A stretch of DNA of 64,000 nt from contig CM054062.1 of assembly GCA_028641055.1 (NCBI GenBank), positions 233,876,376 through 233,940,375 on the forward strand. The letters are read 5' to 3'. Shown here one piece after another: positions 1-10,792 of the stretch. Numbering within the stretch: position 1 is the stretch's first letter; the number at the start of each line of letters is the position of its first letter. Source of the DNA: Alopecurus myosuroides. Lineage: Eukaryota > Streptophyta > Magnoliopsida > Poales > Poaceae. The notes under the pieces were generated by a model. It saw only the letters and a list, made by a program, of their open reading frames with translations. It made no database searches and was not told the origin of the DNA. The position numbers were made by a program, and so were the translations under genes.

Positions 1-1463
1 TCAATAACTTTGAGAGAAACAAGGTTTGGAGATTAGTTGAGAAGCCCAAAGATTGCCACAATGTTATTGGCACCAAGTGGATATTCAATAACAAGCAAGA
101 TGAGCATGGAATTGTTATGTGGAACAAGGCAAGATTGGTAGCTCAAGTTTACACTCAAGTTGAAGGCATTGACTTTGATGAAACCTATGCTCATGTGGCT
201 CGCCTTGAGTCCATCCGTATCCTTCTTGCATATGCATCTTCGCATAATTTCAAATTGCAACAAATGGATCTCAAAAGTGCTTTCTTGAATGGTCCACTCA
301 AAGAGGAGGTATATGTTAAGCAACCTCCGGGGTTCGAGAACTCAAGTTTCCTAACCATGTCTACAAGCTCGATAAGGCACTCTATGGACTTAAACAAGCA
401 CTATGTGCGTGGTATGAGCACCTTAGAGATTTGTTGGTTTACCGTGCTTTTGAAGTTGGGAAGATCGACCCCACTATCTTCACAAAGAGAGTAAAGGGAG
501 AGCTTTTGATATGCCAACTCTATGTGGACAATATTATCTTTGGCTCAACTAACCAAGATTTCAATGATGCTTATGACTGACAGATTCGAGATGTCTATGA
601 TGGGAGAGCTTAAATTCTTCCTTGGCTTTGAGATCAAGCAATTGGCTCGTGGTACTTTCATTTCTCAAGCCAAGTATACCCAAGACATGCTCAAGAGGTT
701 TAATTTCCAAGGTGCAAAGATCAAGCCATCTCCTATGCAAGTCAAGTGCCACCTCAAGCGTAACCCAGATGGTAAAGATGTGGACCAAAAGTTGTATCGT
801 TCTATGATTGGTTCTTTGCTTTACCTTTGTGCATCTAGGCCCGATATCGTTTTGAGTGTAGGTGTGTGTGCAAGGTATCAAGCAGCTCCTAAGGAAAGCC
901 ACTTAGTGGCGTTCCATAGGATCTTTCGGTATTTGGTTCATACCTCAAGGTTTGGTTTGTGGTACCCAAAGGGGGCACAATTCTCTCTCAACGGATACAC
1001 GGATTCCGATTGGGCGGGTGATCAAGATGATAGGAAGTCCACTTCCGGGGCTTGCCAATTTCTTGGTAGGTCTTTGGTGAGTTGGTCTTCCAAGAAGAAA
1101 AATTGCATATCTCTCTCCACCGCCGAAGCCGAGTATGTAGCCACCGCAAGTGCTTGCACCCAATTTCTATGGATGAGGCAAACTCTCAAGGAATATGATG
1201 TTCATTTGGATAAGGTGCCTCTCATGTGTGGCAATGAAAGTGCCATCAAGATCGCCTACAACCCCATGCAACACACAAGAACGGAGCACATTGAGATTCG
1301 TCATCATTTCATCCGTAACCATGTGGCAAGAGGTGATATTGCTCTCGCATATGTGCCCACCAAGGATAATCTTGCGGATATCTTCACGAAGCCACTCGAC
1401 GATGCAAGATTCATGTTCTTGAGGAATGAACTAAACATCAATGATTCTAGGAGTTTGACTTGA
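1..1463 (+). pseudogene. pol: Ty1/copia pol fragment: reverse transcriptase and RNase H, broken
   Basis: This is the C-terminal part of a copia polyprotein, truncated by the window start. Reverse transcriptase motifs run from base 1: [13 protein letters not shown], then [13 protein letters not shown] near 255-300 and QPPGFE near 322-337. The frame then shifts around 336-340, where an [24 protein letters not shown] stretch begins. A second shift lies near 560, after which the frame stays open to 1463. The catalytic YVDD motif reads YVDN at 521-532, because one of the two metal-binding aspartates is now AAT. RNase H follows with YTDSDWAGD, STSG, SLSTAEAEY and ADIFTKPL. Two frameshifts plus the active-site loss mean it cannot work. 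Lineage (SIRE/Maximus-like) is inferred from the downstream extra ORF and LTR style; the copia assignment itself is firm. Confidence 0.93.
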
Positions 1464-2414
1464 GGATCTTGCACACACCCCTATAGATGAAACGTGTTTG
1501 GGTTCAGGTGTAGGAATGGACATAGGGGGAGTGTTATCCTAACACATTGGTTTCTCCCTCCCCCCATTATGCCCAAAGCAAAAATTCATTGTTATCTTTC
1601 TTTTTCTAATGTTGAATTGTGAGCTCCAATGACGAGTATTGGCCATGCACCCAAGATATATTTCGCGGTGTCATACCATGATCTCTTACATGGTGGCTTA
1701 GGCCACCAAACTATTCTTTGTGAAGAGTTGGATCTTAGTTGGGGTTTATTTGATATTTCATTGCATTTCTTGTTTTCCCCCTAAGTGTTCTTTCGTGGGA
1801 AAATCTCACTCAATCGGTCTTTTGTATGTTTGATTCTTGCAATTGAGCGGGATAAGTACTACTTTCAGTTTGGTGTTTCTATCCTAAGCCCTCCTACCCA
1901 AAAACCAAACTCTATCTAGCACATTTGTCATTCCTTTGAAACTAGGAAGTTTCAAATCAGATGGTAGCCGGAATTTTCGGTTCAGTTTTGAACCGGAATA
2001 TCCGGTCCGACGCAAATCACTTATATCGGAGGGGCACGGGGAGAGAGGCAGTTCTTGCATTTTCTTCTCCCCCAACTTCTCTTCTCCACCCAAGCGCCAC
2101 CATCTTGATTCTTGGCCTCCCAGGCCGCTTCCTACGCGGGATATGCAAGTTCTTGCCCGGATCTTGTTCCCCTCGTGCTCGGGGGCATTTCCATCCAAGC
2201 ATCTTCATCCATGGACGCCGGTAAAGTTCAAATCCTTTGAATTTTGGTGCCATAACCATACCCATCCATGGATTTGTGTTTTTGTTGACAATGCTTGGTA
2301 GAAATTGCTCCCTAGGGTACCATATGCATGCTAGAGACAAAGTTTAGATTCACATGTCACCGATCTAGTTTTCAAATCTAGTGGAGAATCAATCTAGTGT
2401 TCTTTTCGTGCTGT
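1464..2414 (+). other. Non-coding region between copia pol and the extra ORF
   Basis: No supported gene. A purine-rich PPT-like tract (cataggggga, 1521-1530) follows shortly after pol, as is common in copia elements. I do not place the LTR here, because the TATA-containing LTR is far to the right (16815-17868). Short ORFs at 1884-2340 on both strands overlap each other and look like chance. One copy of the hairpin motif found in the minisatellite at 2415-2582 occurs near 1969-2010. Confidence 0.6.
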
Positions 2415-2582
2415 CGGAATATCCGGTTCGGTTTTGAACCGGAATATCCGGTTGTGTTCTGTCGAGCAGCCGGAATATCCGGTTCAGTTTTGAACCGGAA
2501 TATCTGGCTAGGTTCTGTCACGAAATCGGAATATCCGGTACAGAACTGAACCGGAATATCCGGTTGAGTTTTGTCCCGAATT
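2415..2582. repeat. Three tandem 56-bp units, each with a hairpin
   Basis: Units begin at 2415, 2471 and 2527. Each starts with cggaatatccgg and repeats that 12-mer (with changes) about 25 bases later. Unit 1 can pair as tccggttc with gaaccgga around a six-base loop, an eight-bp stem. A related dispersed copy lies near 1969-2010, and similar ccggatattccgg-type motifs recur in the copia LTR piece at about 16880-17140. The array therefore belongs to the copia element, not to the inserted gypsy element. Confidence 0.85.
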
Positions 2583-2721
2583 TCTCAAGTACTATTTTGA
2601 TCCTAGCTAGAATTGTTTCTCGATCATTGCATGGAATCTTCCCTATTGTTTTGACGTATGATTCCTCCATTGCTTGACATATGTGCACTTATCCCTATTG
2701 CTTCCTCTATAATTCTCCTTC

Positions 2722-3420
2722 ACGGGTAGCTCTCACGCTGACAAGTTGGTCCCTCGCAAGCGTCCTTCATACAAGGACACTAGTGATGTGGATCCCGGTG
2801 ACCGCCCTCCAAGGAAAGCTATTGCCAAGAGCAAGTATCTCGCCTCGAAGCCATCAAAGAAGAAAGGAAAGGCAGCTAGGTAGAACTACAAGACAGATAT
2901 CTCCACTCAGGACTATGCTCAGATCATACAGAAGGATTGGTACAACACTCCTCGTGATGTGGAGTGTGAGGATGCTAATTTCTGGAACTTGGAGCAGTCA
3001 TATATCTTTGTTGATATCTACTCCGACTACAAGTTTCCTATCCGTGAGATGCATCCTACCAAGTTTCAGATGATCATGGACAAGGAAGAGTTTGCTGATG
3101 CTGCCAGTATCATTGAGAGGTTTGGTCTTGTGAGGCTTCTGGAGACCCAGTGCCCCTACAACACCGATCTTGTTGTCCAGTTCATGTCCACATTGGTGTT
3201 TGACAACAGTGTTCCTTTATCTCTGAAGTGGATGACTCAGACCACTCCCTGTGAGATTCCTTTTCACAGATTGGCTCGTCCTCTTGGGTACCGGTACAGC
3301 TCTCACCCTCCACTTGGTTACCGTATGCATGATGTGGAGAGACCTCAGAGGGAGAGATCTATGGCAGATATGCATGCTCCAAGTGCATTTTGTTTTCCCG
3401 GTGTTTTGTGTGTTAGTTAA
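2722..3420 (+). pseudogene. Extra (envelope-position) ORF of the copia element, broken
   Basis: This ORF lies between pol and the 3' LTR, the place where SIRE/Maximus-type copia elements carry a third ORF. The reading frame begins around 2722, where an ACG stands at the likely initiator position. It runs through basic residues (KLVPRKRPSYKD) to an in-frame TAG near 2881-2883, then is open to 3420. The downstream part includes FGLVRLLETQCPYN and FDNSVPLSLKWMT followed by PFHRLARPLGY. This pattern resembles the uncharacterised grass 'putative plant transposon protein' domain. I see no transmembrane segment or envelope hallmark in what survives, so 'envelope-like' refers to position only. The C-terminal residues after about 3380 may be read-through. 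Family recognition is from memory, without a search. Confidence 0.6.
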
Positions 3421-3490
3421 CAATACTAAGTACATTATTTATCAAGGTGTTTAGTGTGCAGGTGTTATACTTAACATTGGCATCGATCAC

Positions 3491-3591
3491 CAAAAAGATC
3501 GGTGAAGATTGGGCTAAGAGATTTGGGACAGTGAGCAACCAGATTATTCTAACCGGATTATTCTGGGAAACCGGATATTCCGGTTAGGATG
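3491..3591 (+). repeat. Start of the copia 3' LTR (left piece, split by the gypsy insertion)
   Basis: The sequence caccaaaaag at 3489-3498 resembles the conserved block that precedes the PPT and LTR in SIRE/Maximus-type elements, but the G-run is degraded. The LTR probably starts near 3509. It contains the accggatattccgg motif also present right of the insertion (16860-17150). The two pieces (about 3509-3591 and 16815-17868) sum to roughly 1.1 kb. The exact start is uncertain because the other LTR is outside the window. Confidence 0.5.
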
Positions 3592-4078
3592 TGATGGAGG
3601 GATGATAACCCGGTAGGCTAACGCCAAGGAGTAACTCATCCCAAAGGACGTTGCGTAAGACCCGTCTTAGGATAAAGGAGCTTCTAGAAGGCCCAGGAAC
3701 ATAGGCCTTGTAACCCGGATTGTGGGTTCCGGTAAGGAAGTTTAGGGTTTGTAAGCAGTGTCCGGGTAGGATTCAGAGTACGCCTTGGAGAGTAAGTCAG
3801 GGGGTCCGGATGTAATATAAGCCGGCCTCTAGGTTAGGGTTAGACAAGTTGTATCGTGAGTAAGAACACAATCGCCGAATTGCGAGGTATCGAATATCCA
3901 TTGTAACACGAGAGTTGAGATAATATATTCAGATCGGAGACTCGGCGACTTGATTGCCGGCTACCAGATCGCATATCACCATGGTTTCCTTTGAGCTAAA
4001 CCCTCTCCCAAACACCAGAGTCGATTTGCCCCAAGACAAGTTACCCCCGGTAACGTCTGCCATGATTATCCCACGACA
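3592..4078 (+). repeat. 5' LTR of the Tat element
   Basis: 487 bp, starting TGATGGAGGGATGATAACCC and ending CCACGACA. A TATA-like taatataag lies at 3813-3821, consistent with the sense promoter. By eye I count about 14 substitutions and no indel against 16323-16809, roughly 2.9% divergence. Confidence 0.93.
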
Positions 4079-4079
4079 G

Positions 4080-4098
4080 TTGGCGCCCACCGTGGGGC
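4080..4098 (+). other. Primer-binding site of the Tat element
   Basis: The stretch ttggcgcccaccgtgggg begins one base after the 5' LTR. This PBS form is common in grass Tat-type gypsy elements. It primes minus-strand DNA synthesis from a host tRNA; I did not match a specific tRNA. Confidence 0.8.
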
Positions 4099-4142
4099 CT
4101 ACGTCCAAGGGTGTTTACATCACGGGAGAAGCTCGGGAGAAC

Positions 4143-6746
4143 ATGAAGAACCTTGTCATCGGCGAGATCTACACCAACCCTGAAGGAGAGAAGATGGTGG
4201 ACGATTTTGGCTAGGGGCCAGAGTCGGATCTGCTCGAGTCCGGATCTATCGTGACAATCGGCCGGATCAACGTCTTAATTGGCATGGTACGTACGTCCGG
4301 TTCAATCCCTGACGATTTTGGATTTGATTCTATGTCAGGGGAGGCCACCTGCGTTCAGTCTGATGGAGAAGAATCGGTCGGGACGATAGATCCAACAGAA
4401 GAGCCCACCACGAAGAGGGAACAACCGGAGGAGCCGGTATGGACCCCGCGTGGCCGGGTCATGAGAGAAGATGACACCAAGTCTATCCTGCACCTGCTGG
4501 AGGACCGGTACGAGGAAGATAGCGATGATGAAGAAGAATACGAATCTGCACCAAGCATTGTGCGCCAGGTCGCGGTCTACACGGCCCCTGCAACCAATCT
4601 TAATCAGGGGAACGTGACCGTGGCCGCCGTTGGAGCGACGCAAGCATTGGCCCAGCAGCAAAATCCGGTTGACGGAAACCCGGTTCTGACCCGGGTGGAC
4701 GGAGAATCGGCTTCAGTTACCAGCCATGCGGCGGATAGTGAGTTGCAAGCAAACACGTTCGGATATCTGGCAAACCGAATGCCAGGGGCGGGTCCTTCAA
4801 ATCCGCAACACCCGGCCCTGTTCAGCAACAACCTGATCCTGGATCCCACCGTTCTAGCCACAGTCATAACCCCGGAAAACGCGGTGGAACGTGTTGGGGA
4901 TCTGGATGTAGCCCGTCGTGCATTGGAGCAACAGAGAAGGCAAGTGGAAGCAGAAAAACAAGGGGTAGCTGCGCGCCAGCGCGATCTAGATGCATTGGAG
5001 AACCGGCTCCGAGAAGAGACAACCAGGGTGCGTCAAAGGCACCAGACCAGATTACCGGCAACGGGTGGAGTCATAAACCCGGCCACACTATTCATCACAC
5101 CTCAGGATCAACCGATTCCAGCGGCGAACCAAGGAACTGTACATCAACCCGCAACTGGAGGAGCACAACCGGTAAACACGCAGGCCGGGTTACCCATATT
5201 ATAGACTGGAGTTACTACCGGCAATACATTACCACCACCACCATCACGGTTTCGCACGCCAGCAGGTCATTACAACAACCCCATGGATAATGTGTACGCA
5301 GCAACACTCGCATTGAATCAAATCCCCATGAGAGAGTCACCCCACGCAGAGGAGACCCGGCGGGCGATAGATCTATTGCGCACTGCGGTGGCACAGCAAG
5401 TTAATTACCCGGATAACAGAAGTGGAATGCATGGGACACCGTATATCAGCCAGCAACGAGCCAATACCGGCAATATTCAGACAAGCTCAGCGCGACGGAG
5501 GGCAGAGCAGCAGCAAATGCCGCCTCCTCCCCGCGTTCAAGCAGTACCAGCGGCATCAGCCGCACAAGCTATCGTGGACAGTTCCAGAGCCAGGAGAGCC
5601 GCGGCCGGGTCTGCGGTGCACGGACCAGCAGCAGCGCCGCGCCCAGCCGCAGGATCACACATATCCCGAGTAAGGCCTGTTCCGACTAATCTCGCTGGGC
5701 CTAAGTGTCTGTCGGATAACATCAGGGCTGAGCCTTACCCGGATAAATTCAAAGAACCGGGTAAAGTAGTAAATTATGAGCCGACTATGGATCCAGAAAC
5801 ATGGTTGAGCAGTTATGAGATGGCTATGTCAATCCGCAACGCATCCGAAAATCTTCAAGCCAAGTTCATGTACTTGATGATGTCAGAAGGAGCGGCAAAG
5901 CTATGGTTCAATAACCTACCGGAAGGGTCTATCAAGTCATGGGAGGATTTCAAAACTGCGTTTATCAAGCACTTTCATGGGACGTGCAGAAAACTGTTTA
6001 CTATTGATGACTTAGAGCGGTGCGTCCAGAAGAAGGGAGAATCGGCGCGCAGCTGGGTGCGCCGAGTTATGGAGATACTTCACTCATCTACAGATATCCA
6101 GCCCAAGGATGCGTTACAAGCTATGGCAAAGACATGCAAGTACATACCTTTAGTGCAAAAGTTGACTCGCATGAAATCCAGTCGGAATGCTTCAGAGGTT
6201 ACGATGGGAGAGCTAATGGACGCATGCAACAAACACGCCGCAACGGATACCACAGAAGAGGACGTCGATGACAAGAAAGCAAAAGCGAACACAAGTAACA
6301 ATGGAAGAGCCGGCAACGGATCAACGCCGGGTAACAATGGAGGTAATAATGGAAACAACCAGAACAAGCGCCCGTTTGAGGGAAACTCCGAGTTTGTCGC
6401 TAGCACAGAGGCCGGGTCTTCGAGACCTAGGGCAGAAGGAAACTTCAATGGAGGAAACCAGAACGGAGGAAATTATCAAGGACCGCCAAGGCCGGGTAAC
6501 AATTGGGATATCTTCAGAATGGCGTGCCCAAAGCACAGCAGGAACAGTAGGCCGGCTAACCACTCATTGGAGCAATGTGCGGACCTACAGAGATGGAAGA
6601 ACGAGGAAATAAACAAGGCTATGCGAGATGCAGGTCGGGGAGGAGAACCGGGTCCGGGTGGAAACCCGGGCAACGGCCCACCCCCAGCCGGCAACCCGGC
6701 AGGCGGAAATCCGGGTAATAACCAGGGGGGAGCTGGAGGTTTCTAG
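4143..6746 (+). pseudogene. gag: Tat gag polyprotein with two in-frame TAG stops
   Basis: A single frame runs from ATG 4143 (64 bases after the LTR) to the stop at 6744-6746, interrupted only by TAG at 4212-4214 and 5202-5204. The N-terminal half is acidic and then has a heptad-like stretch near 4900-5040 (RALEQQRRQVEAEKQGVAAR), likely a coiled coil. The retrotransposon gag core lies near 5800-6230, with WLSSYEMAMSI, KFMYLMMSEGAAKLWFNN and WEDFKTAFIKHF. A Gly/Asn-rich linker follows, then a C-P-K-H ... H-S-L-E-Q-C motif near 6518-6580 in place of a standard zinc knuckle. A very Gly/Pro/Asn-rich tail ends the ORF. Gag packages the RNA into virus-like particles in the cytoplasm. Frame continuity shows the two internal stops are point changes, not frameshifts. 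Confidence 0.88.
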
Positions 6747-6776
6747 GCCAACCCCAAGCAGTTAGGACAATATCAC

Positions 6777-9158
6777 GTGCATACTACAGGAATTTCCAAC
6801 AAGGATAAAAAGATACTGAAAAAGGCGGTAAACTCAGTTGCCTCGGCCGTTCCGAGATACCTGAGATGGTCGGAGCAGGACGTAACATGGAGCAGAAGGG
6901 ATCACCGGGAAAGGATAGAACACCCGGGAGTCTTAGCATTGGTGGTTGCGCCGCAGGTTAATGGTTATGAGCTGAAAAAGGTCTTAATGGACGGCGGTAG
7001 TAGCATCAACATCTTATACTGGGAAACCTTTCTACGTATGGGTCTCAAGGAGTCCCAGCTACAGAAGAGTTCAACAGTTTTTCACGGGATAGTACCGGGT
7101 CACTCAGCGTGCCCCGAGGGAAAAATCACATTGGAGGTAGCTTTTGGAGAATCGAAGGATAATTTCCGGGTTGAGTGGCTCGCCTTCGAGGTGGTCAAGT
7201 TGCGCAGCCCTTATCACGCGCTATTCGGAAGGCCGGCTTATGCTAAGTTCATGGCCAGGCCGTGTTATGTGTATCTACAGCTAAAAATCCCGGGTCCCAA
7301 GCAGACCATCACCATACATGGGAGCCGGGATATAGCGGCTGAGTGCGATGAAGGAGATGCAGCAATGGCTGAACAAGCCTGCAGAAAAGAGGAACTCAAG
7401 TATTACCGGTCTCAAGTAGACCCGGATGACAGAACAACGTTAAAAAGGCCAAATACTGAAGATGAGAGAGCGAAGTTCAAGGCAGCGCATGACACCAAGA
7501 TGGTGGCCTTTGTCGAGGGTGATCCTTCTAAGCAATTTGCTATAGGATCTAACTTGGACAGCGAGCAGGAGAAAGCACTTGTGGAGTTCATTCGTTCGAA
7601 TCAGGATGTGTTCGCCTGGACGCCCAGCGACATGCCGGGTATCCCTATAGAACTGGCAGAGCACAGTTTGCACGTTGATCCCAAGTCCAGGCCTGTGAAA
7701 CAGGGCCTGAGAAAAATGAATGAAGAAAGAAGGAAAGCTATAGGAGAAGAAATTGCACTGCTGCTTACAACCGGCTTTATCATGGAAGTATTTCATCCGG
7801 ACTGGTTAGCAAACCCGGTTCTCGTGATGAAAAAGACCAATGAGTGGAGAATGTGCATTGATTATACAAGTCTCAACAAGCATTGCCCAAAGGATCCGTT
7901 TGCACTACCAAGGATAGATCAGATCATAGACGCAGTGGCTGGAAGTGACCTATTATGTTTCCTGGACGCATATTCCGGGTATCATCAGATCAAGCTCAAG
8001 AAGGAAGATTGGGAGAAAACATCGTTCATAACCCCTTTCGGGGCCTTTTGTTACAAGACCATGACATTTGGATTGAAGAACGCTGGCGCAACCTATCAAC
8101 GGTGTATTCAAAAGTGCTTTGAGGACCAAATCGGACGCAATGTTCACGCATACGTGGATGATGTGGTGATCAAGACCAGGAAAGCGGAGACATTTATTGA
8201 TGATCTAAAGGAAACGTTCAAGAACCTGAGAAGGTACCAGATGAAACTTAACCCGACAAAGTGTGTCTTTGGAGTCCCAGCCGGGAAATTACTTGGCTTT
8301 ATCGTTTCTGAGAGAGGAATTGAGGCAAATCCGGATAAAATCAAAGCTATCCAGAGTCTGAAAAAGGCGGAAAATTTGAAGCATGTTCAGAAGCTCACAG
8401 GGTGCGTAGCAGCGCTTAGCCGGTTTATATCCAGACTCGGAGAGAAGGCAATACCCTTGTACCGGCTCTTGAAGAAATCTGATAAATTCGTATGGGACCA
8501 AGAGGCGGACGAGGCGTTCGAGGCACTAAAAAAGCAACTATCTGAGGCACCAGTCCTAGCAGCTCCGGGTCCTAAAGAGCCTATGTTACTATACGTTGCA
8601 GCAGGGCCCCGGGCGGTTAGCGCAGTGGTTGTCGTCGAGCGCAAGGAGGATGGAAAAGATCACCCGGTCCAGAGGCCGGTTTATTACGTTAGTGAGGTGT
8701 TATCAGAAGCAAAGCAGCGCTACCCGCATTGGCAGAAGTTGGTTTTCGGGGTCTTCATGGCCAGCCAGAAACTGAAGCCGTACTTTCAGGAACACCCCAT
8801 AACAGTGGTTAGTTCTATACCAATGTCGGATATTATCAGAAACTCGGATGCAACAGGTAGAATAGCAAAGTGGGCGATCGAGATGGGAGATTATCACATC
8901 AACTATGAGCCCAGGTCAGCAATCAAATCTCAAGCTCTAGTTGATTTCATTAACGATTGGACCCACACAGGCATGCCCACCATGGCTCCAAACCCCGAGT
9001 CTTGGATAATGCACTTTGATGGTTCCAAGCAATACGAGGGATCAGGAGCTGGAGTGGTGCTAACATCACCCAAAGGAGACAAGTTAAGTTACGTGTTGCA
9101 GATTCATTTTGATTGTTCCAATAGCTGGCCGAGTATGAGGCCCTATTGCATGGCTTAA
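6777..9158 (+). pseudogene. pol: Tat pol, part 1: protease, reverse transcriptase, RNase H, start of second RNase H
   Basis: This is in the same frame as gag, separated from it by the TAG at 6744-6746; 6777 is a GTG, so there is probably no independent initiation here. Domains in order: aspartic protease with DGGSSINIL near 6991-7017; RT with IDYTSLNKHCPKDPF, FLDAYSGYHQI, TFGLKNAGATYQR and an intact YVDD near 8152-8163; RNase H with LLYVAAGP and PVYYVSEVLS; then the start of an archaeal-type RNase H with MHFDGSKQYEGSGAG near 9010. The frame is lost around 9122-9125, where a one-base deletion moves the conserved AEYEALLHGL block into another frame. Stop codons apart, the RT and RNase H residues look intact. 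The dual RNase H is typical of the Tat lineage. Confidence 0.92.
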
Positions 9159-10792
9159 AGGTAGCCAAGGAGATGAACATTAAGAGGATACGATGCTTTG
9201 GAGATTCGGACCTTGTGGTACAGCATGTCTCAGGAACTTGGGATAGAAAAGATGCAACTATGGCAGCATACCGCAGAGAGGTGGATAGGGTTGCCGGATG
9301 TTTTTCTGGGTATGAGGTGGAGCACATAGACAGAAGAAAAAACGAGGCAGCAGACGCACTCGCCAGACTCGGCTCGCGCAGAGAGCCGGTTCCACCTAAC
9401 GTTTTCCTGGATGAGCTATGGCGACCATCAGTTAAAACCGAGTCTGAAGAAGAACTGGCAAATCAAGACCCGGATTTGGAGCTCGTGGCCACAGTACGTG
9501 TTGTTCCCGAGTGGACAGAGTCGTTCCTGGCCTACCTATCACGGGGCGGGTTACCACAGCAGGAGGTATTAGCAAGACAAATTCTGAGACGAGCAAAAGG
9601 ATATTCTATCATCAATGGGGAGTTGTACAAAAGAAGTGCAGCAGGAGTCTTTTTGCGCTGTGTAGCACCAGAAGAAGGCCGACAGATCCTCAAGGAGATC
9701 CATGAAGGTGATTGTGGGCATCATGCATCCACAAGATCCCTTGTGGCCAAAGCTTATCGACATGGTTTCTTCTGGCTCACGGCCCTAGCAGATGCGGAGC
9801 ACTTGGTGGCAAGGTGTGACGGATGTCAAAGGTACGCTCGCCAAACCCATGTGCCGGCTATGGAATTGCGGACTATCCCGTTAACTTGGCCGTTTGCGGT
9901 TTGGGGTATGGATATGGTTGGCCCCTTCCACATGTCACCTTGCAAAAAGACACATCTCTTAGTGGTTGTTGATAAGTTTACCAAGTGGGTTGAGGTCATG
10001 CCAGTCACCAATTGTGAGGCAATTACAGCATTCAAGTTCCTGAAAAGGATTATCTATCGGTTCGGATATCCCCACAGCATAATTACCGACAGCGGAACCA
10101 ACATGTCCCTTGGCGAGATGGAGAAGTTTTGTGGAAACAATGGCATCCGTTTGGACATAGCCTCAGTGGCCCACCCACAGGCTAATGGACAAGTGGAGAG
10201 AGCAAATCAGGAGTTGCTTCGTGGATTAAAGCCACGGTTGCGAGTCCCGTGTATCAGAGCTACTGGTGCATGGGTTGAAGAGTTACCTTCAGTGGTTTGG
10301 GGTATCAACACCACACCTAACAGATCTACTCAGATGACACCATTCTTTATGGTTTATGGCGCAGAAGCGGTGTTGCCGAGTGATATTATCCATGATTCGC
10401 CTCGAGTATCGGCTTACGTTGAGGTGGAGAACGAGAAGACCCGGCAAGACGCCGTGGATATGCTAGAGGAACACATGGAACAAGCTTTGGAGAGATCAGC
10501 CATATATCAGCAGGATTTGCGGAGATATCATAGCCGGCGCGTGAAAACCCAGGTCTTCCATGAAGGAGACCTAGTCCTGCGCCTGGTGCAATCAAAGGAA
10601 GGAAAACACAAGTTATCACCGCCATGGGAAGGACCGTTCATCATAAGCCGGAATCTGCACAATGGATCATATTACTTGATAGATGCAAGGGAAGAGTCGG
10701 CCACGGTTAATGACACTGCTCATACCACTTCATCTATGCAAGAGAAAGAAAGACCATGGAACGTGGCTCAGCTGCGTCCCTACTATACTTAG
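9123..10792 (+). pseudogene. pol: Tat pol, part 2: rest of second RNase H and integrase
   Basis: Continuation of pol in the +2 frame after the deletion near 9122. The second RNase H continues with AEYEALLHGL, FGDSDLVVQHV and RRKNEAADALARLG, so its acidic catalytic set (with FDGS upstream) is complete apart from the shift. Integrase follows. The HHCC zinc finger is H..H near 9720 and CDGCQRY near 9820. The catalytic triad is WGMDMVGP (about 9900), ITDSGTN (about 10080) and NGQVERANQELL (about 10180). The C-terminal region has GDLVLRLVQ and KLSPPWEGPF, the usual tail of gypsy integrases. No chromodomain is seen. The frame ends at TAG 10790-10792. Integrase inserts the cDNA in the nucleus. Only the upstream frameshift spoils expression. 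Confidence 0.92.

Noticed and set aside
1532..1545. A copia LTR starting at tgttatcctaaca right after a G-rich tract
   Set aside because: The G-tract and TG start look plausible, but the TATA-bearing LTR and the terminal cacccccc block lie at 16815-17868, and the extra ORF sits between, as in SIRE/Maximus-type elements.
1884..2340. Possible small genes on both strands near 1.9-2.3 kb
   Set aside because: Overlapping low-complexity frames in the copia untranslated region; no conserved motif.
2415..2582. Regularly spaced repeats resembling a CRISPR array
   Set aside because: Units are directly adjacent 56-bp tandem repeats with no unique spacers, and lie in a plant copia element without cas genes.
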